Source: JBGTGG01 sp041746855
GTDB taxonomy: Bacteria > Bacteroidota > Bacteroidia > Cytophagales > Cyclobacteriaceae
Direction of reading: 5' to 3'
Assembly (NCBI GenBank): GCA_041746855.1
Contig: JBGTGG010000152.1
Span: forward strand, 1 to 64,000
Length of the DNA stretch: 64,000 nucleotides
Position 1 is the first letter of the stretch; each line of letters opens with the position of its first letter. The translations under genes were made by a program, and so were the position numbers. Below the pieces are notes generated by a model that saw only the letters and a list, made by a program, of their open reading frames with translations, was not told the DNA's origin and did not search any database. Positions 60,994 to 64,000 of this stretch are shown here, piece by piece.

Positions 60994-62457
60994 TTAAAGG
61001 TTAGCCAGCAGTGAAAGCGAATTCATTTCCGGCTTCAGTTTTTTATAGAGTGATGAGAAAATCGTATACAGTTGTTGATAGGTTTGGTGTGCTTCAACGT
61101 TTGGATAATAAATAGTTGAAGGTATTTGATTGCGCTGAATTTTAGGATTGGCTAAATAAGCAGCACCTAGTGCGGAAGCATCTTGTAATTCCAACAAGCA
61201 AACTTCAGTATTGAAAAGATCAGCGATCATTTGCAGCCATTCTTTCGAACGAACAATGCCACCGCTTACATGGATTTTTTTGAATTCGATTTTTTTAGCG
61301 CGAAGACTTTCTGCTACATCATAAAGCGCAAGGCAAACGCCTTCCATCAAGGCTTTTACAAAATGTGTTTGTGAATGGTAGTTGCGAACGCCAAGAAAAA
61401 CCCCGCTGGCATCGGCATCCCATATTGGTGCGCGTTCCCCCATCAAATACGGAAGAAATAGCAATCCTTCAGCTCCTGTCTTTACACGTGCTGTTTTTTC
61501 AAGAAGTTTTTCAAACACATTTTCATCTTGCTGTAAAATTTCTTCTATAAACCACTTCAATGTGCTGCCACCATTGTTGATGGGGCCACCAATGATAAAC
61601 GTATCATCGTCTAAAATGTAGCTAAAAGGCATGGCTTCAAAATGAAACAAGGGGTGCTTGCTGGCTACACGAATTGCCCCGCTGGTTCCGATTGTCAATG
61701 CGGCAACACCCGGTTCAATGGCGTTGCTTCCCAGGTTTGCAAGGCAACCATCACTGGCTCCAATGGTAAATTGTGTATGCGCGTCAACGCCAAAATCCTG
61801 AAGGATTTTTGTTTTATCTAAGTGCCGAGTGAAATTTGTAGCAACAGGTATGGATAGTTTCCCTAAGGTAATGCCGGCATATTCCATGGCAACGGACGAC
61901 CAGGTTTTGGAATTGACATCAAACAATCCGGTAGCAGATGCGAGGGAGTAATCAATTTCATAAATCCCAAACAGTTTCCACCAGATAAATTCTTTTATGC
62001 CAATAATTTTATAGGCATTCTTTAATTTGTCAGGTTCGTTTTCTGCAAACCATTTGATTTTACAAAGGGGCGACATCGGGTGGATAGGAGTGCCGGTGGT
62101 ATTATAAATTTTTTCCCCCACTACTGATTCCTGCAATGCTTTTGCTTGCGGAATAGCGCGTCCATCTGCCCATGTAATTAAAGGTGTGATGGGTTTTCCA
62201 TCCGCATCCACCAATACTATACTATGCATCGCACTACTGATCCCGATCGAAGCGGGTGGGCCTAATTTTTTTGTAATGGATTGAATACAGGAGATGAAAG
62301 CGTCTGTAATTTCTTCGGGGTTTTGTTCGTGATACGAATTCGAAACGTGGGTTGGGTAACTAACAGAAAGGGATTGATGCACTTCCCCACTTTCATCAAT
62401 GGCAATACCTTTCGTACTACCCGTTCCTATATCAATACCAATCGTGTATGCGCTCAT
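60994..62457 (-). CDS. gntK: FGGY-family kinase, probably gluconokinase
   Basis: 487 aa. The N-terminal phosphate-binding loop IGIDIGTGSTKGIAID and the second-domain motif HVSGGIVRSKEWLQMIADLF identify the FGGY sugar kinase family. ATP-dependent phosphorylation of gluconate is favoured over xylulose because the 6-phosphogluconate dehydrogenase gene follows 23 nt downstream, but xylulokinase or another FGGY substrate is possible from sequence alone. ATG start at 62457, preceded by the doxX terminator. Confidence 0.85.
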   Translation of the reverse strand: MSAYTIGIDIGTGSTKGIAIDESGEVHQSLSVSYPTHVSNSYHEQNPEEITDAFISCIQSITKKLGPPASIGISSAMHSIVLVDADGKPITPLITWADGRAIPQAKALQESVVGEKIYNTTGTPIHPMSPLCKIKWFAENEPDKLKNAYKIIGIKEFIWWKLFGIYEIDYSLASATGLFDVNSKTWSSVAMEYAGITLGKLSIPVATNFTRHLDKTKILQDFGVDAHTQFTIGASDGCLANLGSNAIEPGVAALTIGTSGAIRVASKHPLFHFEAMPFSYILDDDTFIIGGPINNGGSTLKWFIEEILQQDENVFEKLLEKTARVKTGAEGLLFLPYLMGERAPIWDADASGVFLGVRNYHSQTHFVKALMEGVCLALYDVAESLRAKKIEFKKIHVSGGIVRSKEWLQMIADLFNTEVCLLELQDASALGAAYLANPKIQRNQIPSTIYYPNVEAHQTYQQLYTIFSSLYKKLKPEMNSLSLLANL

Positions 62458-62479
62458 CTTTTGTAAGCGGTGAAGATAA

Positions 62480-62515
62480 CAAAAAAATAAAAAGGGACAC
62501 CCTTTCGAATGTCCC
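62480..62515 (-). terminator. terminator between doxX and gntK
   Basis: On the minus strand GGGACA, a 10-nt loop and TGTCCC form a stem (plus 62494-62515), followed by TTTTTATTTTTTTG (plus 62480-62493). It lies about 30 nt after the doxX stop and ends that transcript before gntK. Confidence 0.75.
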
Positions 62516-62547
62516 CTTCCAGTTTAGGTTAAGTAAAGGAAAAAATT

Positions 62548-63021
62548 TTAATGTGCTGCTTCCATTTCTCTCCTGCGTTTTGCATCCAGTGAATACTTGC
62601 CGGCACCAAATACCATAAATACTAACAAACCGAGCAAGATTATAATAGAGACTTCTAATTCCATATGGTTTCCGAGCGAAAGAAACCCTTTGGGATAGTT
62701 GACCATAAACACAGCTCCGATAAGGATAGGAAGTTGCATCGTACTGACAATTCGAGTAAACAGACCTAAAACAATGAGCGGCCCCCCTAAAATATGTGCG
62801 AAGACCACATAATGGGAAATCACCGCTCCGGCAAAATAAACATTGGCACCTTGTGCAGTCATTCTTAATTCGTCCATGTGGGTGATGAAGTACAATCCTT
62901 TATAGGTAAGGAAAATCCCGAGTGCAATTCTAAAAATATCAAGGAAACCGGGGCGGTGTGAGTTGCCCCATTTTTCAACATCGGTGACAAGGCTCATAAT
63001 CGTACGTTTTGGTTTATACAA
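62548..63021 (-). CDS. DoxX-family membrane protein
   Basis: 157 aa. Four hydrophobic segments (about 25-45, 60-85, 90-108, 122-142) match the DoxX/DUF417 fold. PGFLDIFRIALGIFLTYKG opens the first and ILGGPLIVLGLFTRIVSTMQLP lies between the second and third. The family is linked with respiration or thiosulfate-quinone oxidoreduction and stress response, but members are diverse, so a precise role is not claimed. It follows the AraC gene by 35 nt in the same direction. Confidence 0.82.
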   Translation of the reverse strand: MYKPKRTIMSLVTDVEKWGNSHRPGFLDIFRIALGIFLTYKGLYFITHMDELRMTAQGANVYFAGAVISHYVVFAHILGGPLIVLGLFTRIVSTMQLPILIGAVFMVNYPKGFLSLGNHMELEVSIIILLGLLVFMVFGAGKYSLDAKRRREMEAAH

Positions 63022-63056
63022 AGTTTACGAAATTTTCCGGCCAAGGTCAAGTTTAA

Positions 63057-63914
63057 TCACACGTATTGTGAAGGCGTTTTTCCGGTTATGCGTTTAAAGA
63101 CCCGATTGAAGTTTGATACGTTTGAAAAGCCTGTTTCAAAGCAAATTTCGGTGATCGACTTATCTTTATTATTGATTAATAATTGCGAAGCCTGGCTTAC
63201 ACGAACCTCATTCAGGAAAGTGGTATAGGTTTTCATCGTCCTGGTTTTGAAATAGCGACAAAATGCTTCTGATGATAGGTTTGCAATTTGCGCCACTTCC
63301 TCAATATAAATTTTGCGATGTGCATTGTTAAAAGTGAATTGAAGAATATCGTTCATGCGTTTTCCTTCATTGGTGGAATAGGTATTGCTTTTCGAAAGCA
63401 CACTTAAAAATCCGCAATCCTTTTTGCCTTTTTGAATAATCTGTAGCGCATGAAAAAACTGTATGATTTTTTCAACTCCCGTTGATTGTACAATACTTTC
63501 CAATTGCGCTGTTAGTAAACGTTTTGTTTTACCTGTAATGCGAATACCTTTTTGTGCATCAACCAATAATTTTTTCAGTTGTTGCATTTCCGTTAATTCC
63601 CAAAAGGTTTTTCCTAAGTAGGTTTCATTAAAGTAAATGGAGATGGATTTTGCCTGATTGGATTTCTTCTTTATAAAGAAGCGTTCATCATTGCGAAAAA
63701 CATGGGCTTGATTTCCGCCAAGGAAAAAAATATCGCCTGCTTGAAACCGCCCAACATAATCACCAATAATCAACATACCTTCGCTTTTTTGAATCCACAT
63801 GATTTGGTGTTCATCATGTTGGTGTAGTCGATCATAAAAATGGGGTAGACTGTCCAGTTGTAAGCGAAAGGCTTCATTCTTGGTTTGGGGTACTTTAAAG
63901 GGTACGACTTTCAT
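63057..63914 (-). CDS. AraC-family transcriptional regulator
   Basis: 285 aa. The N-terminal cupin-like sensor domain (HYDRLHQHDEHQIMWIQKSEGMLIIGDYVGRF and so on, about 25-90) would bind a small molecule. The C-terminal AraC domain has two helix-turn-helices: YIEEVAQIANLSSEAFCRYFKTRT and the conserved SITEICFETGFSNVSNFNRVFKRITGKTPSQYV (about 185-285). ATG start. It lies upstream of doxX and the gluconate genes in the same direction and may control them. Confidence 0.93.
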   Translation of the reverse strand: MKVVPFKVPQTKNEAFRLQLDSLPHFYDRLHQHDEHQIMWIQKSEGMLIIGDYVGRFQAGDIFFLGGNQAHVFRNDERFFIKKKSNQAKSISIYFNETYLGKTFWELTEMQQLKKLLVDAQKGIRITGKTKRLLTAQLESIVQSTGVEKIIQFFHALQIIQKGKKDCGFLSVLSKSNTYSTNEGKRMNDILQFTFNNAHRKIYIEEVAQIANLSSEAFCRYFKTRTMKTYTTFLNEVRVSQASQLLINNKDKSITEICFETGFSNVSNFNRVFKRITGKTPSQYV

Positions 63915-64000
63915 TGTTGAACTAATTTGATCGGTTTAAAGGTACCTGATTCATTAAACAGGTCAAAATAGTATCAGTACTGACTATTTTCAGTAAACAT

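Noticed and set aside
1..64000. CRISPR arrays, rRNA operons, complete insertion sequences and prophage genes
   Set aside because: No regularly spaced repeats, rRNA sequence, transposase or phage structural genes were seen on either strand.

Overview
The window is a chromosomal segment of a Bacteroidota bacterium, most likely order Cytophagales. The evidence is the gene content: a type IX secretion (T9SS) type B C-terminal sorting domain, a DUF4159/MoxR/DUF58/BatA operon, DUF4136 and DCC-family proteins, a TPR-histidine kinase, a separate accB/accC pair and a PlsB-type acyltransferase. Promoters, where visible, have the Bacteroidota form TTTG / TAnnTTTG, and Shine-Dalgarno sequences are mostly absent. 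By eye the DNA is about 40% GC, and genes are densely packed in short co-directional runs.

Layout. 1-1420: a tyrosine recombinase with GTTAGC/GCTAAC inverted motifs at the window edge that look like a cassette boundary. 1652-4639: a TldD/TldE protease pair in which only TldD carries a Tat signal. 4818-12663: a six-gene, translationally coupled Bat-type operon. 12685-14583: an accessory patch with a HicAB toxin-antitoxin and a class II Fic protein with its own operator. 14774-20876 (minus): pdxA, a TerB-like gene, DUF177, rpmF, fabH, efp, accB and accC, a lipid/translation housekeeping cluster interrupted by two intrinsic terminators. 20983-25212 (plus): rsmA, mgtE, a pentapeptide protein, greA and a HIT hydrolase. 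25271-28497 (minus): gpsA, a PlsB-like acyltransferase and two small conserved genes. 28726-36292: a large T9SS cargo protein, a DCC protein, fabD, folK (minus), sppA and bioB. 36293-39307: a 500-bp gene-poor stretch with a large inverted repeat, two very small exported proteins, and a divergent TPR histidine kinase. 39365-48352: metG, pth, rplY, prs, tRNA-Gln, a DUF4136 lipoprotein and purL. 48505-56837: a small barrel protein, an ECF sigma factor, a small membrane protein, and a TetR-controlled TolC/adaptor/RND efflux operon. 56889-60055: a metallophosphoesterase and a compact restriction-modification module with a NotI-family endonuclease and an adenine methylase. 60074-63914 (minus): AraC regulator, DoxX, gluconokinase and 6-phosphogluconate dehydrogenase.

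How genes work together. fabD, fabH, accB, accC, gpsA and plsB together cover the entry of fatty acid and phospholipid synthesis. gntK plus gnd form a gluconate route into the pentose phosphate pathway. The tetR-tolC-adaptor-RND run is a self-regulated efflux system with an 11-bp perfect inverted repeat inside its promoter.

The most interesting observations are: (i) a repeated leader of about 90 nt placed directly in front of two unrelated genes (pth and a DUF4136 lipoprotein), each copy with a 26-27 codon mini-ORF ending 3-4 nt before the main start; (ii) a NotI-type four-cysteine endonuclease paired with an adenine methylase, which argues against the NotI specificity, preceded by a TAATG-coupled 29-aa ORF; (iii) two tiny exported peptides next to a TPR sensor kinase; (iv) a Tat-exported TldD whose partner TldE has no signal; and (v) the cassette-like edge beside the recombinase.
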